The notes: a model not told the origin generated them from the letters alone. A stretch of 64,000 nucleotides of DNA from Nitrosospira briensis C-128 (GCF_000619905.2 NZ_CP012371.1:2294001-2358000); one strand, 5' to 3'. Counted from the stretch's first letter, positions 49,223-59,988 are shown. Translations and numbers: made by a program.

Positions 49223-50731
49223 ATGGCTTTCAAACCTGTAGTTCTCTGGACAGATGCGCTGGTCTATCTGCTTGTGGCAGTAGTGCTCGTATTCGTCTGG
49301 CATGTACGGCGAAACCCGCACCTTCTTGTCCCATGGCGGCGCGTGAGTCACAGTGCGAGCGGCATGGCAGCGCTCACGGTATTGATGTTCTTTATCATTA
49401 TCGGGCTACTCGATACGGTGCATTTACGTCCCGCTGTGGGAAACGCCAACGGCGGCGCCGGTGAGCAGGCTTACAGCGTGGAAGTGTTGAGTCTGCTTGA
49501 TCTGATCGCCACCCCCCTGCGCGTACACGTGGAAAAGACCTATTCAGCGCCCTTTGCCGCGCACCTTTACGCTCGAGAAACAGTGGAACTCCCGGATGGC
49601 AGGCAAACACGGGAATTTCCCCGGCTGAAATTCGGCGGGGCGCATTTGCAGGATCCCGAAGCGCAGCTTGTCACCGACGTCGCGTCGAGAGCCGGAGCGG
49701 GCGGAGGCCTGGGATTACTCGTCTGGTGCCTGCTGCTGGGGTTGCTGGCTGCCTGGGTGGCGCGCCGCAGTGGCGAGACCTTCCTGTCGACGCTTTCCGC
49801 CATTTCGCGTGGCGCTACCGCAATCCCATGGAATGCAGTGGCTATCGTGCTCTTGCTGATACTATTGCTCAGCGGTGCCGCGTTGGCATTGTGCGGAAAT
49901 TACCACATATTAGGTACCGACAAGGTAGGACAGGACGTTTTTTACCAGTCGCTCAAAAGCATCCGCACCGGACTCGTGATCGGAACCCTGACTACGTTGA
50001 TGATGCTCCCTTTTGCGCTGCTTCTGGGTATTACGGCGGGCTACTTCCGGGGGTGGATAGATGATGTGATTCAATACCTCTATACGACGCTGAGTTCGAT
50101 TCCGGGTGTTTTACTCATCGCGGCGGCGGTATTGATGATGCAGGTTTATATCGAGACCCGCCCTGAGCTGTTCGATACAATTGCCGCGCGGGCGGACCTG
50201 CGCCTGCTGTTTCTCTGCATCATACTCGGGGTTACGAGTTGGACCGGCCTGTGCCGTCTACTGCGCGGCGAGACATTGAAGTTGCGCGAAATGGAGTATA
50301 TACAGGCGGCTCACGCGTTTGGTGTTTCCCATTGGCGCATTATCAGCCGGCACATTCTTCCTAACGTAATGCATATCGTGCTCATTACGACCGTCATGGA
50401 TTTCAGCGGCCTGGTTCTCGCGGAGGCCGTATTGTCTTACGTCGGTGTCGGGGTTGATCCGTCGACGATCAGTTTTGGGACCATGATCAATGCCGCGCGG
50501 CTGGAAATGGCGCGTGAGCCGGTGGTATGGTGGGCCTTGTTCGCGGCTTTCAGCTTCATGTTTGCGCTGGTGTTGAGCGCTAATCTATTTGCCGATGCGG
50601 TACAGAATGCGTTTGACCCACGCGTGAGAACCTTGTCGGCAAAAATTGGCACATTGCGGCGCAAAAAAATCGGGAAAGCGCCGAAAGCCAAACCGGTTTC
50701 CGCCGGAATCGAAGGCCCCCTTTCCTCATGA
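49223..50731 (+). CDS. yejE: Peptide ABC transporter permease (YejE-like), extended
   Basis: 502-residue permease, about 160 residues longer than typical YejE. An N-terminal membrane and periplasmic extension (about 1-215, including a segment with PDGRQTREFPRLKFGG) precedes the usual part with LGTDKVGQDVFYQSLKSIRTGL and coupling loop EYIQAAHAFGVSHW. The C-terminal NAFDPRVRTL is typical. Stop overlaps the start of the ATPase gene (ATGA). Confidence 0.92.
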   Translation: MAFKPVVLWTDALVYLLVAVVLVFVWHVRRNPHLLVPWRRVSHSASGMAALTVLMFFIIIGLLDTVHLRPAVGNANGGAGEQAYSVEVLSLLDLIATPLRVHVEKTYSAPFAAHLYARETVELPDGRQTREFPRLKFGGAHLQDPEAQLVTDVASRAGAGGGLGLLVWCLLLGLLAAWVARRSGETFLSTLSAISRGATAIPWNAVAIVLLLILLLSGAALALCGNYHILGTDKVGQDVFYQSLKSIRTGLVIGTLTTLMMLPFALLLGITAGYFRGWIDDVIQYLYTTLSSIPGVLLIAAAVLMMQVYIETRPELFDTIAARADLRLLFLCIILGVTSWTGLCRLLRGETLKLREMEYIQAAHAFGVSHWRIISRHILPNVMHIVLITTVMDFSGLVLAEAVLSYVGVGVDPSTISFGTMINAARLEMAREPVVWWALFAAFSFMFALVLSANLFADAVQNAFDPRVRTLSAKIGTLRRKKIGKAPKAKPVSAGIEGPLSS

Positions 50732-52887
50732 GCGCCGTGCTGCAAATCAGCAACCTTGAAACCATCCTGCATACGGAGACAACGCTGGTGCGGGCTGTGG
50801 ACGGGCTTACGCTGCAAGTCATGAGAGGCGAGACTTTCGCCCTATTGGGCGAATCCGGCTGCGGCAAATCCATGACTGCTTTGTCCGTCATGCGGTTACT
50901 GCCAGAGATAGGTGAAATCGTAGCGGGTTCTGTCAAGCTCGATGGAGAGGATCTTCTTCTGCTGCCGGAAACCGCGATGCGCAGTATTCGCGGAAAGCGC
51001 ATCAGCATGATCTTCCAGGAGCCGATGCTGAGCCTGAATCCAGTAATGACCGTCGCACAGCAGATTGGCGAGGTCCTGCGGCGGCACTTCAATTTACGTG
51101 GCGCGGCCGCGCAAAAACGCATATACGAACTTTTGAATGAGGTAGGAATCCCCGACGCATCGCAGCGCATGAATGAATATCCTTTCCAGTTTTCGGGCGG
51201 GATGAAGCAGCGAATGATGATAGCAATGGCGTTGGCGGGTGAGCCGGAACTCCTCATCGCCGATGAGCCGACTACTGCACTCGATGTTACCATTCAGGCC
51301 CAGGTACTCAATCTCATGCGTGATTTGCAGCAACGTGAGGGGATGGCTATCCTGCTGATTACTCACGATCTCGGTGTGGCGGCGGAAATGGCGCATCGGG
51401 TGGGAATAATGTACGCAGGGGAAATGGTAGAGACAGCGACGCGCGAAGAATTTTTCCGCGAGCCTGCGCATCCCTACTCGCGAAAATTACTCGCCTCGCT
51501 GCCGGGGCGGGATAGACGCCGGCAGGGCTTGCGGTTGGCGGCGATCAGCGGAAATGTGCCGCCATTGTCACGCGAATTCGTAGGCTGCCGTTTTGCCGAT
51601 CGCTGTGATCAAGCCTGGGGGTTATGTCATGACGTGGCGCCGGGGTGGACGGCGCTGGCTGGCGAACATCACGTCAGGTGCCATCTTTTTAATCAGAACC
51701 TGGGATCACAAGTTAATGAGCAAGGGCAGCAAGGGCAGCAAGGGCAGCAAGGGCTAAGGGATGCGGAACCGGAGGTCTTGGCGCTGAACTCCGGGCGCGC
51801 GGATGAGTCCAATATCCAGATTACATCGAATCCCGAATCTCGTGTTTCCCATTCATGCTTGTTGTCCGCCAATGACCTGAAAGTTTACTTTCCCATCCGT
51901 AAGGGCTTGATGAAACAGGTGGTGGGGTATGTCAAAGCGGTAGATGGCGTGTCGCTGGAAATCGGCTTGGGCAAGACGGTGGCGTTGGTGGGAGAATCGG
52001 GCTGTGGTAAGACGACAGTCGGCAAGGGTATCCTGCAGTTGATCCCGCTATCCAGCGGCAGCGTGCGTTATAACGGGCTCGAATTGGTCGGGTTGGAACG
52101 CAAGCGGTTGCGGAAATTACGCTCCGAATTCCAGCTTATATTTCAGGACCCGTATTCATCGCTCAATCCGAGGATGCGCATTGTCGACATTATCGAAGAG
52201 GGCATGAATGCCCTGAATGTCGAAGACGACAGCAAAGCAAACGATGCGGAGCATCAACCAGATATCGCGAAGCAGCCTAAAGTCGATGCCCTGCTGGAAA
52301 GTGTCGGGTTGCCGCCAGAAGCTAAATGGCGTTATCCACATGAGTTTTCCGGCGGCCAGCGTCAGCGTATCGCCATCGCACGTGCTCTGGCCGTTAACCC
52401 CAAGCTGATCGTGTGCGATGAACCTACCAGCGCACTGGACGTATCGGTCCAAGCCCAGATTCTGAACCTGTTGAACGAATTGCAGGACAATCTGGGATTG
52501 GCCTATCTATTCATCACTCATAATATTTCAGTAGTTGAATATCTCGCGGATGAAGTGGCGGTAATGTATCTTGGAAGAATTGTAGAACGGGGAAGCGTGG
52601 ACGAAGTTTTGATCAGTCCCAGGCATCCATATACCCAGGCTCTGATGTCTGCGATTCCCGTGATCGAGCTTGAATCGAAACGTCATATTATCCGGCTCCA
52701 CGGAGACCTTCCTTCACCCGCCAATCCGCCGTCTGGTTGTCACTTTCATCCTCGTTGCCCTCACGTCATGCCAATTTGCCGCGAAATTTACCCGGCGGCA
52801 AGTTCATTCAGCCCAACGCATACCGCGCACTGTTATCTTTATCCCCAGGAAAAAGACCCAGCAGCGCCTCTCGAATCACAAGCATAA
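50728..52887 (+). CDS. yejF: Peptide ABC transporter ATPase, tandem domains (YejF-like)
   Basis: 719-residue double ATPase. First domain: Walker A GESGCGKSMTALS, signature FSGGMKQRMM, Walker B LLIADEPTTALD. Second: GESGCGKTTVGKG, FSGGQRQRIA, LIVCDEPTSALD. Each ends with the Cys-rich oligopeptide-transporter tail (GCRFADRCD..., GCHFHPRCPH). The linker (about 325-385) is longer than usual and holds a 9-bp tandem repeat encoding QGQ units at about 51721-51753. Last of the operon before prfC, whose start is 10 bp away. Confidence 0.94.
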   Translation: MSAVLQISNLETILHTETTLVRAVDGLTLQVMRGETFALLGESGCGKSMTALSVMRLLPEIGEIVAGSVKLDGEDLLLLPETAMRSIRGKRISMIFQEPMLSLNPVMTVAQQIGEVLRRHFNLRGAAAQKRIYELLNEVGIPDASQRMNEYPFQFSGGMKQRMMIAMALAGEPELLIADEPTTALDVTIQAQVLNLMRDLQQREGMAILLITHDLGVAAEMAHRVGIMYAGEMVETATREEFFREPAHPYSRKLLASLPGRDRRRQGLRLAAISGNVPPLSREFVGCRFADRCDQAWGLCHDVAPGWTALAGEHHVRCHLFNQNLGSQVNEQGQQGQQGQQGLRDAEPEVLALNSGRADESNIQITSNPESRVSHSCLLSANDLKVYFPIRKGLMKQVVGYVKAVDGVSLEIGLGKTVALVGESGCGKTTVGKGILQLIPLSSGSVRYNGLELVGLERKRLRKLRSEFQLIFQDPYSSLNPRMRIVDIIEEGMNALNVEDDSKANDAEHQPDIAKQPKVDALLESVGLPPEAKWRYPHEFSGGQRQRIAIARALAVNPKLIVCDEPTSALDVSVQAQILNLLNELQDNLGLAYLFITHNISVVEYLADEVAVMYLGRIVERGSVDEVLISPRHPYTQALMSAIPVIELESKRHIIRLHGDLPSPANPPSGCHFHPRCPHVMPICREIYPAASSFSPTHTAHCYLYPQEKDPAAPLESQA

Positions 52888-52896
52888 GGAAACCTC

Positions 52897-54507
52897 ATGA
52901 TGGTCGGTCAGCAAGTGGCGCGGCGTCGCACGTTTGCCATAATTTCTCACCCGGATGCCGGTAAGACGACGCTTACCGAGAAGTTGCTGCTGTTTGCGGG
53001 CGCCATTCATATCGCAGGTAGCGTCAAGGCGCGAAAGGCGAGCCGACACGCCACTTCCGACTGGATGGAGATTGAGAAGCAACGAGGTATTTCGGTGGCC
53101 AGTTCAGTGATGCAGATGGAATACCGCGATTGCGTCATCAATCTCCTGGATACGCCCGGCCACCAGGATTTCTCCGAGGACACCTATCGCGTTCTGACCG
53201 CCGTTGACGCCGCGCTGATGGTAATTGACGCCGCCAATGGCGTCGAAGCCCAGACACTGCGTCTGCTGGAGGTGTGCCGTGCACGCAACACGCCCATTCT
53301 TACTTTCGTGAATAAAATGGATCGCGAAGTACGTGAACCGCTCGATCTTATCAATGAAATCGAACAAACGCTGAGCATGGCCGCTGTACCTTTTACCTGG
53401 CCGATGGGTATGGGCCGCAGCTTCAAAGGTGTATTCGACCTGCAGCGCGATAGCATGCGCGTTTTTCAGCCCGGGTCCGATAGGCTGGATGATGAAGACG
53501 AAATCATCAAAGGGCTGGATAACCCGGCACTCGAAGAACGCTTTGCGGATGGTGCCGCTACCATGCAGCAGGAAATCGAACTGATACGCGGCGCTTCACC
53601 CGAATTCAGTCATGAAGCCTTTCTCGCCGGCCAGCAGACCCCGGTATTTTTTGGCTCAGCCATCAACAATTTCGGCGTGCGAGAAGTACTTGACGCGCTG
53701 GTTAATCTTGCCCCGCCGCCCGGGTCGCGTGTAGCTTTGCAGCGGCAGGTGCAACCGGGTGAATCGAAATTTTCAGGAGTGGTGTTCAAGATTCAGGCTA
53801 ATATGAATCCAGCTCATCGGGATCGCATCGCGTTTGTGAGGATTTGCTCGGGCCGGTTCGATCGCGGCATGAACTTGAGGATTGTGCGTAACGGTAAGGA
53901 TATCCGCACCAACGGCGTGGTGTCGTTTCTCTCCCAGCGACGCGACTTGCTCGATATCGCCTATCCCGGCGATATCATCGGGATCCCCAACCATGGAACA
54001 CTGCAGCTAGGGGATACACTGACCGAAGGCGAGCGATTGCAATTCACGGGCTTGCCGTTTTTCGCGCCCGAAATCTTCCAGACGGTCGAGCTCGCCGATC
54101 CGATGCGCAGCAAACAGCTAAAATTGGGACTGGCACAGTTGGGCGAGGAGGGTGCGATTCAGGTGTTTCGTCCTCATTGGGGCGGGACGCTGCTGCTGGG
54201 TGCGGTAGGTACTTTGCAATTCGAGGTGGTAGCACACCGGCTCAAGCATGAATATGGCGTCGATGCCCGGCTCGCGCCTGCCAAGTACCAACTGGCCCGC
54301 TGGGTCACTGCGGACGACTCCCGCGAGCTCAAGCGGTTCATCGATACCAATGCGCACCGGATAGCCTATGACGTCGTCGATGCCCCGACTTTCCTGGCTT
54401 CATATGGAGCGGAACTCAGCGTAGCCGAGGAAAGCTGGAAGTATATTCAGTTCCATCGAATGCGAGAGCATGCCGGACTGTTATTCCAGACTCATCTCGA
54501 CAGGTGA
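52897..54507 (+). CDS. prfC: Peptide chain release factor 3
   Basis: 536-residue translational GTPase that recycles RF1/RF2. G motifs PDAGKTTLTEK, DTPGHQDFSEDTYR and NKMDRE, then LepA-like domains and RF3 C-terminal region. ATG has AAGGAA 6 bases upstream. Only 9 bp follow yejF, so it may be cotranscribed with the transporter. Confidence 0.96.
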   Translation: MMVGQQVARRRTFAIISHPDAGKTTLTEKLLLFAGAIHIAGSVKARKASRHATSDWMEIEKQRGISVASSVMQMEYRDCVINLLDTPGHQDFSEDTYRVLTAVDAALMVIDAANGVEAQTLRLLEVCRARNTPILTFVNKMDREVREPLDLINEIEQTLSMAAVPFTWPMGMGRSFKGVFDLQRDSMRVFQPGSDRLDDEDEIIKGLDNPALEERFADGAATMQQEIELIRGASPEFSHEAFLAGQQTPVFFGSAINNFGVREVLDALVNLAPPPGSRVALQRQVQPGESKFSGVVFKIQANMNPAHRDRIAFVRICSGRFDRGMNLRIVRNGKDIRTNGVVSFLSQRRDLLDIAYPGDIIGIPNHGTLQLGDTLTEGERLQFTGLPFFAPEIFQTVELADPMRSKQLKLGLAQLGEEGAIQVFRPHWGGTLLLGAVGTLQFEVVAHRLKHEYGVDARLAPAKYQLARWVTADDSRELKRFIDTNAHRIAYDVVDAPTFLASYGAELSVAEESWKYIQFHRMREHAGLLFQTHLDR

Positions 54508-54515
54508 AATAACGT

Positions 54516-55400
54516 TTAGTTGACTTCGGCAAGCAGTCTGCTGATCGCTTGCTGTGCCTGATGGAGATAGCCGCCGCCAAACAGATTGAGATGGTTCAGT
54601 ATGTGGTAGAGGTTATAAAGCGTTTTACGCGTTTCATAGCCGGCGTCAAGTGGGTAGGCTTCCCGATAAGCGGCATAAAACGCCTTGGAGAAACCGCCGA
54701 AAAGTTCGGTCATGGCGATATCCGTCTCGCGATCGCCATAATATACAGCCGGGTCGAATAGCACTGGCTGGGCTGCGTCATCAAAGCCATGGTTGCCGCT
54801 CCATAAGTCGCCATGCAATAGTGACGCAACTGGTTGCGGTCCTGGAAAAAAGAAATGAAGCTTCTCCAACAGTTGCTCGCCCTGCGCCTGTAGTCTTCCG
54901 GTGTAGCCATTAACGCCGGCGAGCCGCAATTGATAACCCAAGCGGTGTCTACGCCAGAATTCAATCCAGTCGGCACAGGATTGATTGATTTGCGGGGTGG
55001 CGCCGATCGTGTTATCGCGCGTCCACCCGAATTTCCCGGAAGTGAAATGATGCATGGCGGCAAGCCCCGCGCCCAGGGCTGCCGCGCTGCCGCGAGAAGC
55101 CCTGCCCATCTCCAGATATTCCAGCACCAGCCATGCCTCGGATGTATTTCTCCCCCAGCATATCGGCATGGGAACGCGCAACGCGCGGGTATTGCAGATT
55201 TCCTGGAGGCCTGCTGCTTCCGCATCAAACATCGCCAGGCTTTCGGCATTATTCAGTTTGACGAAAAATCGCTGGCCGTTGCCTTCGATCCGATGCGCTT
55301 GATTGATACATCCGCCACCAACGGAAGAAATGGTTTCGACGGCGAAAGGAATACCGGTGGAGCGAGCGATCTGTGCCGAGATTTCAGACCAGGCAGGCAT
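54516..55400 (-). CDS. Fructosamine/ketosamine-3-kinase family protein
   Basis: 294-residue kinase that by family phosphorylates ketoamine adducts on proteins or small amines for repair of glycation. Glycine-rich SVGGGCINQAHRI near residue 27, FFVKLNN, and the catalytic HGDLWSGNHGF near 200 are present, followed by VLFDPAVYYGDRETDIAMTELFGGF. Convergent with prfC (8 bp apart) and downstream of argH on the same strand. Confidence 0.93.
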   Translation of the reverse strand: MPAWSEISAQIARSTGIPFAVETISSVGGGCINQAHRIEGNGQRFFVKLNNAESLAMFDAEAAGLQEICNTRALRVPMPICWGRNTSEAWLVLEYLEMGRASRGSAAALGAGLAAMHHFTSGKFGWTRDNTIGATPQINQSCADWIEFWRRHRLGYQLRLAGVNGYTGRLQAQGEQLLEKLHFFFPGPQPVASLLHGDLWSGNHGFDDAAQPVLFDPAVYYGDRETDIAMTELFGGFSKAFYAAYREAYPLDAGYETRKTLYNLYHILNHLNLFGGGYLHQAQQAISRLLAEVN

Positions 55401-55433
55401 AAGTAGCAGGTGGCCGCTTGAGGGGCCGCTGTA

Positions 55434-56858
55434 TCAGGATAGACATTTCCTTGCGCGGGCGATGGCCGCGCTTACCTGTGCCGGCGCCGTTCCGCCGATA
55501 TGGTTGCGGCTGTTGACGGAACCTTCCAGGGTCAGCACAGCGAAGATGTCATCCTCGATGAGCGGCGAGAATTGTTGCAACTCCAGCAGGGTAAGCGCGC
55601 CCAGGTCCCGCCTGCTGTTATCGGCAAAGCGCACTGCCTGCGCGACGGTTTCATGCGCTTCACGAAAAGGCAGCCCTTTTTTCACCAGGTAATCCGCCAG
55701 GTCAGTCGCGGTGGCATAACCACGCATCGCGGCCTTATACATTGCATCCTGGTTGACACGAACCCCTGTCAGCATGTCAGCATAGATACGCAGCGTGTCA
55801 GTGAGCGTATCTATCGTATCGAACAAGGGTTCCTTGTCTTCCTGATTATCCTTGTTGTAGGCGAGCGGTTGCGCCTTCATCAGGGTAAGCAGTGCAACCA
55901 GGTGGCCGTTGACGCGCCCCGTCTTGCCGCGTACCAACTCCGGCACATCGGGGTTTTTCTTTTGCGGCATAATGGACGAACCGGTGCAGAACCGATCGGC
56001 GAGATCGATGAAGCCGAACGATGGGTTCATCCATAAAATCAGTTCCTCGGATAATCGGGACAGATGTGTCATGATCAGTGCCGCAGCGGCACAGAACTCG
56101 ATGGCAAAATCCCGATCGGAAACCGCATCCAGCGAATTTTCGCAAACGCCGTCGAACCCCAGTTCTTGCGCCACCCCATCACGGTCGATCGGATAACTGG
56201 TCCCGGCCAGCGCGGCCGCGCCCAACGGCAATCTGTTCACGCGCTTTCGGCAGTCGGATAATCGTTCGACATCGCGCCTCAGCATTTCAAAATATGCCAT
56301 GAGATGGTGGCCGAAGACGACCGGCTGCGCCACCTGCAAATGCGTGAAACCCGGCATTACCGTATCGGTATGCTTTTCTGCGAGATCCAGCAAGGCGTGC
56401 TGCATCGCGTGGATGAGGCTGATAATGTCGTCGATTGAAGCGCGCAAATAGAGACGTATATCGGTAGCCACCTGATCATTGCGTGATCGTGCCGTATGCA
56501 GCCGCTTTCCGGCATCGCCAATGAGGGCAGTCAGGCGTTTCTCGATATTGAGGTGTACATCCTCCAGTTCCAGCAGCCAGACAAATTCGCCACAGCGGAT
56601 TTCCTCCCGGATCTGGCCCAAGCCAAGTTGGATAGCCGCCAGGTCATCCGCGTCAATAATGTTTGCCGCTGCGAGCATCCGGGCGTGAGCAAGAGATCCC
56701 TGAATATCGTATTCCGCCAGGCGCCGGTCGAAACTCACCGAGGCGGTGTAGCGCTGCACTAACTCGGAAACCGGTTCGCTGAATCGGCCCGACCATGTGT
56801 TCATGTTTTTTTCAACCGATGTATTGGTCTTTTTTGAGGCTGCCATTGTTTCGCTCAT
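55434..56858 (-). CDS. argH: Argininosuccinate lyase
   Basis: 474-residue enzyme splitting argininosuccinate to arginine and fumarate. The signature [12 protein letters not shown] and [13 protein letters not shown] are intact, and TSYPIDRD is present. The core begins at [11 protein letters not shown] (codon 19); an upstream ATG at 56858 adds 18 residues, and the true start is not decided by a clear ribosome site. Confidence 0.97.
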   Translation of the reverse strand: MSETMAASKKTNTSVEKNMNTWSGRFSEPVSELVQRYTASVSFDRRLAEYDIQGSLAHARMLAAANIIDADDLAAIQLGLGQIREEIRCGEFVWLLELEDVHLNIEKRLTALIGDAGKRLHTARSRNDQVATDIRLYLRASIDDIISLIHAMQHALLDLAEKHTDTVMPGFTHLQVAQPVVFGHHLMAYFEMLRRDVERLSDCRKRVNRLPLGAAALAGTSYPIDRDGVAQELGFDGVCENSLDAVSDRDFAIEFCAAAALIMTHLSRLSEELILWMNPSFGFIDLADRFCTGSSIMPQKKNPDVPELVRGKTGRVNGHLVALLTLMKAQPLAYNKDNQEDKEPLFDTIDTLTDTLRIYADMLTGVRVNQDAMYKAAMRGYATATDLADYLVKKGLPFREAHETVAQAVRFADNSRRDLGALTLLELQQFSPLIEDDIFAVLTLEGSVNSRNHIGGTAPAQVSAAIARARKCLS

Positions 56859-57083
56859 CAGGATGGAAGTGCAAGGAAATGCATAGCCTTGCCAGGCCGT
56901 TCTTCGTTATAGGGGATTGAAAAATGACGAGTATAAATCAAAAGACCTGCCCGGGACCTTCTATAGCCATCCGCGACGTCGAAGCACGTGGGAATCTGTG
57001 ATCTCTGGTATCCGTAACAAGGTCATCAAAGAGTGTTTCGCAGGAATGTTTCTTGGGGTGGTGGTAAAAAAGATCATTCGGGT

Positions 57084-59285
57084 TCAGAACTCAAGCGGAT
57101 CTATGTCCAGAGTCCATCGCACTTTGTAGCTGGGAAGTGCGTCGAGTTTTATCCGCCATCCGGCAAGGAATTCCTGCAATTTTTTACGCGACCTACATTG
57201 TACTAGTAAATAGCCGCGTTCCATTCCCTTCAGGCGTGACATTTGTGCCGGAACCGGATCGAATACTTCAACCTGCTTTGGTGCCTTCGCTATCGATGCC
57301 GCGCTGGCGAGAAAATCCAGCGCGGCATCGATTCTGGGCGCTTCGGCGCGCAATAAAACCTGATAGACGAATGGTGGGAACCCCGCCGTCTTTCTTTCTT
57401 CCAGCAGCGTTTGTGCGAGCAGGTCATAATTATGCTGCCGTAGTGCGTGATACAGCGGATGGTCCGGAAACTCGGTTTGAATCAGTACTTCTCCGGGTAT
57501 ATCGGCACGTCCGGCTCGGCCCGCGACTTGCATCAACTGCGCGAACAGGCGCTCCGAGGCCCGGAAATCCGTACTGAACAGCGAGGCATCTGAATTCAGG
57601 GTGACCACCAGGGACAAATTAGGAAAATCGTGTCCCTTCGCGAGAATTTGCGTCCCAACCAGAATGTCGACGCGATGTTCCTGAATGTCTTTCAGCATTC
57701 GCCCCCAAGCATCTTTTCGGCTTGTGCTGTCGCGATCTATGCGCATGATTCGAGCGTCGGGAAAACGTTGGATCAACGCAGCCTCCACCCGCTGGGTGCC
57801 ATGCCCGAAGGGGGCAATGTCCTGATCCCCGCATTCCTGGCAGAAACCGGGAAATCGTTCCTGATGACCGCAATGGTGGCAACGCAATTTTTTCTCGCGC
57901 AGGTGCACGACCAGGCGGCTGGCGCAGCGGTGACAGACCGCCGTCCATCCGCATGACTTGCATAGCAGCACCGGCGCATAACCACGCCGGTTTATGAAAA
58001 CCAGGCTTTGCTGATTTAACGAAAGGCACTTCTCGAGAGCGGCGATCACGGGCTCGGAAAAGCTTTCTTTGGTTTTTACAGCTCGGGTGTCGATACAGCG
58101 GACCATTGGCAGGACGGCGTTCTTCACCGCACGCGACGGCAGCCCTAACCGGAGATAGCGGCCGGACATGGCGTTGTAATAACTTTCAAGCGACGGGGTG
58201 GCGGAGCCAAGTATTACCGGCACACCGGCATACTTGGCACGAAAGATAGCGACGTCTCGCGCAGAATAGCGCAAGCCATCCTGTTGCTTGAATGAGGCGT
58301 CCTGTTCCTCATCCACTATCAGCAGCCCAAGCTTTGGCAATGGCGTGAATACCGCCAGGCGAGTGCCCAATATTATTTCCGCATCGCCCTGCTGCGCTTG
58401 CAGCCAGCCGGCTGCACGTTCGGAAGGGCTGAGCCCGCTATGGAGACTTACCAGCTTCACTGCGGGAAAGCGCGCACGGAAGACGGCCTCCAACTGTGGT
58501 GTCAGATTGATCTCAGGAACGAGCACCAGTGTTTGCCGCGCTTGTTGCAACAGCAGCGAAATCAGACGCAGGTATACCTCGGTTTTCCCGCTGCCGGTAA
58601 CCCCATGCAGCAGCCACGCGTTGAACGCACTTATTTTCGGAGCAATCACATCGATGGCATTTTGCTGCGCGGGGGTAAGGATGGGCACCGGCGCTGTTTT
58701 GGCACCGGAAGCCGAAGTTTCGAAAGGCGTAACGGCTATTTCTTCAACCCACCGAAGCGCTACCAGTTCCTTCAGGGCCTGGGGAGCCCGCTGCGAGAAT
58801 TGCTTTGCCTCACTGCCGGTCATTGCAACCGATTCTCTCAGTTTTGCTAAAAGTCTTCGTTTGATGATACTGCGGGCCGGAATCGCTGACGTGTCGGCGG
58901 CGTGCCCCGCTGCGGTGAGGCAATAGTGAAATGCAGATGGAAAATTTTGGGTAAAAGGTTTATTGCTGCGCAACCGGGTCGGCAGTCCATTCATGACCAC
59001 CTCCCCCAGAGGATGATGATAGTACTCGCTACAGAAATGAAATAGATCAAGCAATGCCGGGGACAGAGAGGGAATATCCCGAAATATATGCGTAATATGC
59101 TTGAGCTTGAGGGGGTCCACAGAAGAGTGAGTAGTCACTTCCATGATCAACCCAGTCTTCGTATTTCTTCCGAAGGGAACGCGCACGCGCCTGCCGATAT
59201 CTTGCGCCGTTATCTCGGTATCCGGTGCAAGATAATCGAATAGAGTATTCAGGGGAACATCAAGCGCGACGCGTACGATGGGCAT
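57084..59285 (-). CDS. priA: Primosomal replication restart helicase PriA
   Basis: 733-residue superfamily 2 helicase that reloads DnaB at stalled forks. N-terminal DNA-end binding domain, Walker A GVTGSGKTEVYLR, DEEQ-type box VDEEQDASFKQQDG, and the zinc-binding Cys cluster (CKSCGWTAVCHRCASR and CHHCGHQERFPGFCQECG). All eight zinc Cys are present. Start MPIVRVALDVPL at 59285. Confidence 0.97.
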   Translation of the reverse strand: MPIVRVALDVPLNTLFDYLAPDTEITAQDIGRRVRVPFGRNTKTGLIMEVTTHSSVDPLKLKHITHIFRDIPSLSPALLDLFHFCSEYYHHPLGEVVMNGLPTRLRSNKPFTQNFPSAFHYCLTAAGHAADTSAIPARSIIKRRLLAKLRESVAMTGSEAKQFSQRAPQALKELVALRWVEEIAVTPFETSASGAKTAPVPILTPAQQNAIDVIAPKISAFNAWLLHGVTGSGKTEVYLRLISLLLQQARQTLVLVPEINLTPQLEAVFRARFPAVKLVSLHSGLSPSERAAGWLQAQQGDAEIILGTRLAVFTPLPKLGLLIVDEEQDASFKQQDGLRYSARDVAIFRAKYAGVPVILGSATPSLESYYNAMSGRYLRLGLPSRAVKNAVLPMVRCIDTRAVKTKESFSEPVIAALEKCLSLNQQSLVFINRRGYAPVLLCKSCGWTAVCHRCASRLVVHLREKKLRCHHCGHQERFPGFCQECGDQDIAPFGHGTQRVEAALIQRFPDARIMRIDRDSTSRKDAWGRMLKDIQEHRVDILVGTQILAKGHDFPNLSLVVTLNSDASLFSTDFRASERLFAQLMQVAGRAGRADIPGEVLIQTEFPDHPLYHALRQHNYDLLAQTLLEERKTAGFPPFVYQVLLRAEAPRIDAALDFLASAASIAKAPKQVEVFDPVPAQMSRLKGMERGYLLVQCRSRKKLQEFLAGWRIKLDALPSYKVRWTLDIDPLEF

Positions 59286-59741
59286 GCGGGTAGGAGTGTA
59301 TTGAAAACGAGCTTGAGTTTATTGGCGTGCAAGAATCGTGGAAATACAGCATGTCAGGTTCTTGCTGATTCGGCGCAATGGCAACTTGAACATTGAGCAG
59401 AGATCCGTCCAGCCTGCTTGATAAATAAAACCTTTACGCGCATTCAATGCTGTTCTGCTCGTTTCTCGTCCATGGGGTTTTTGGTAGCCTGTTTTGGCGG
59501 TCTACAGAGATCAAGAGGAGGCCAGAAAAATTGCAATCGTTGCGCGCACATCCAAACAAAGCATATCAAAGCATACCGTACTTGGAACAATTCAAGGCGA
59601 ATATGATCCGCGGCATGAAAAGCGGTATTCAAGGCTCATCCATGCCTAGCTATTTACTTAAAATGTCGGATTTTTTTACAGCTATTTGCGTAAAATTCGA
59701 GAATAAGTTACAAGTTATTGATATCAAATATATATAAATGC

Positions 59742-59757
59742 TGGCACGGGATATGCT
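59742..59757 (+). promoter_or_regulatory. Sigma-54-like motif 1
   Basis: TGGCACG-N4-ATGCT. The GG and GC are spaced as at -24/-12; one mismatch from TTGC. 545 bases before the amoC start. Confidence 0.5.
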
Positions 59758-59908
59758 TGCGGAAATAACAATGCACGACCGTAGCAGAAGCTGAGCCGAT
59801 GCTACTTATGCAGTTTTGCGGTAACAGACTGAATTCAAAATTTTACTTTTTTTAAGTTTCAAATAAAGATCAGTATGAGCGAAGAATGTATGTAAACCCC
59901 CACAAATT

Positions 59909-59924
59909 TGGCATGGAAATTGCT
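59909..59924 (+). promoter_or_regulatory. Sigma-54-like motif 2
   Basis: TGGCATG-N4-TTGCT with exact -24/-12 spacing; near-consensus. 378 bases before the amoC start. Confidence 0.6.
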
Positions 59925-59959
59925 ATACAAGATGCTCTATTGTAGTCCCGACAAACTGC

Positions 59960-59988
59960 TTGACTTAGGGCATCTTCGGGGATAGTCT
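59960..59988 (+). promoter_or_regulatory. Possible sigma-70 promoter for amoC
   Basis: TTGACT, 17-bp spacer, TAGTCT. The -35 is good, the -10 weak (3 of 6). Confidence 0.4.

Noticed and set aside
51721-51753. Repeat considered as a CRISPR-like array
   Set aside because: Unit is 9 bp with no spacers and lies in frame within a coding gene.
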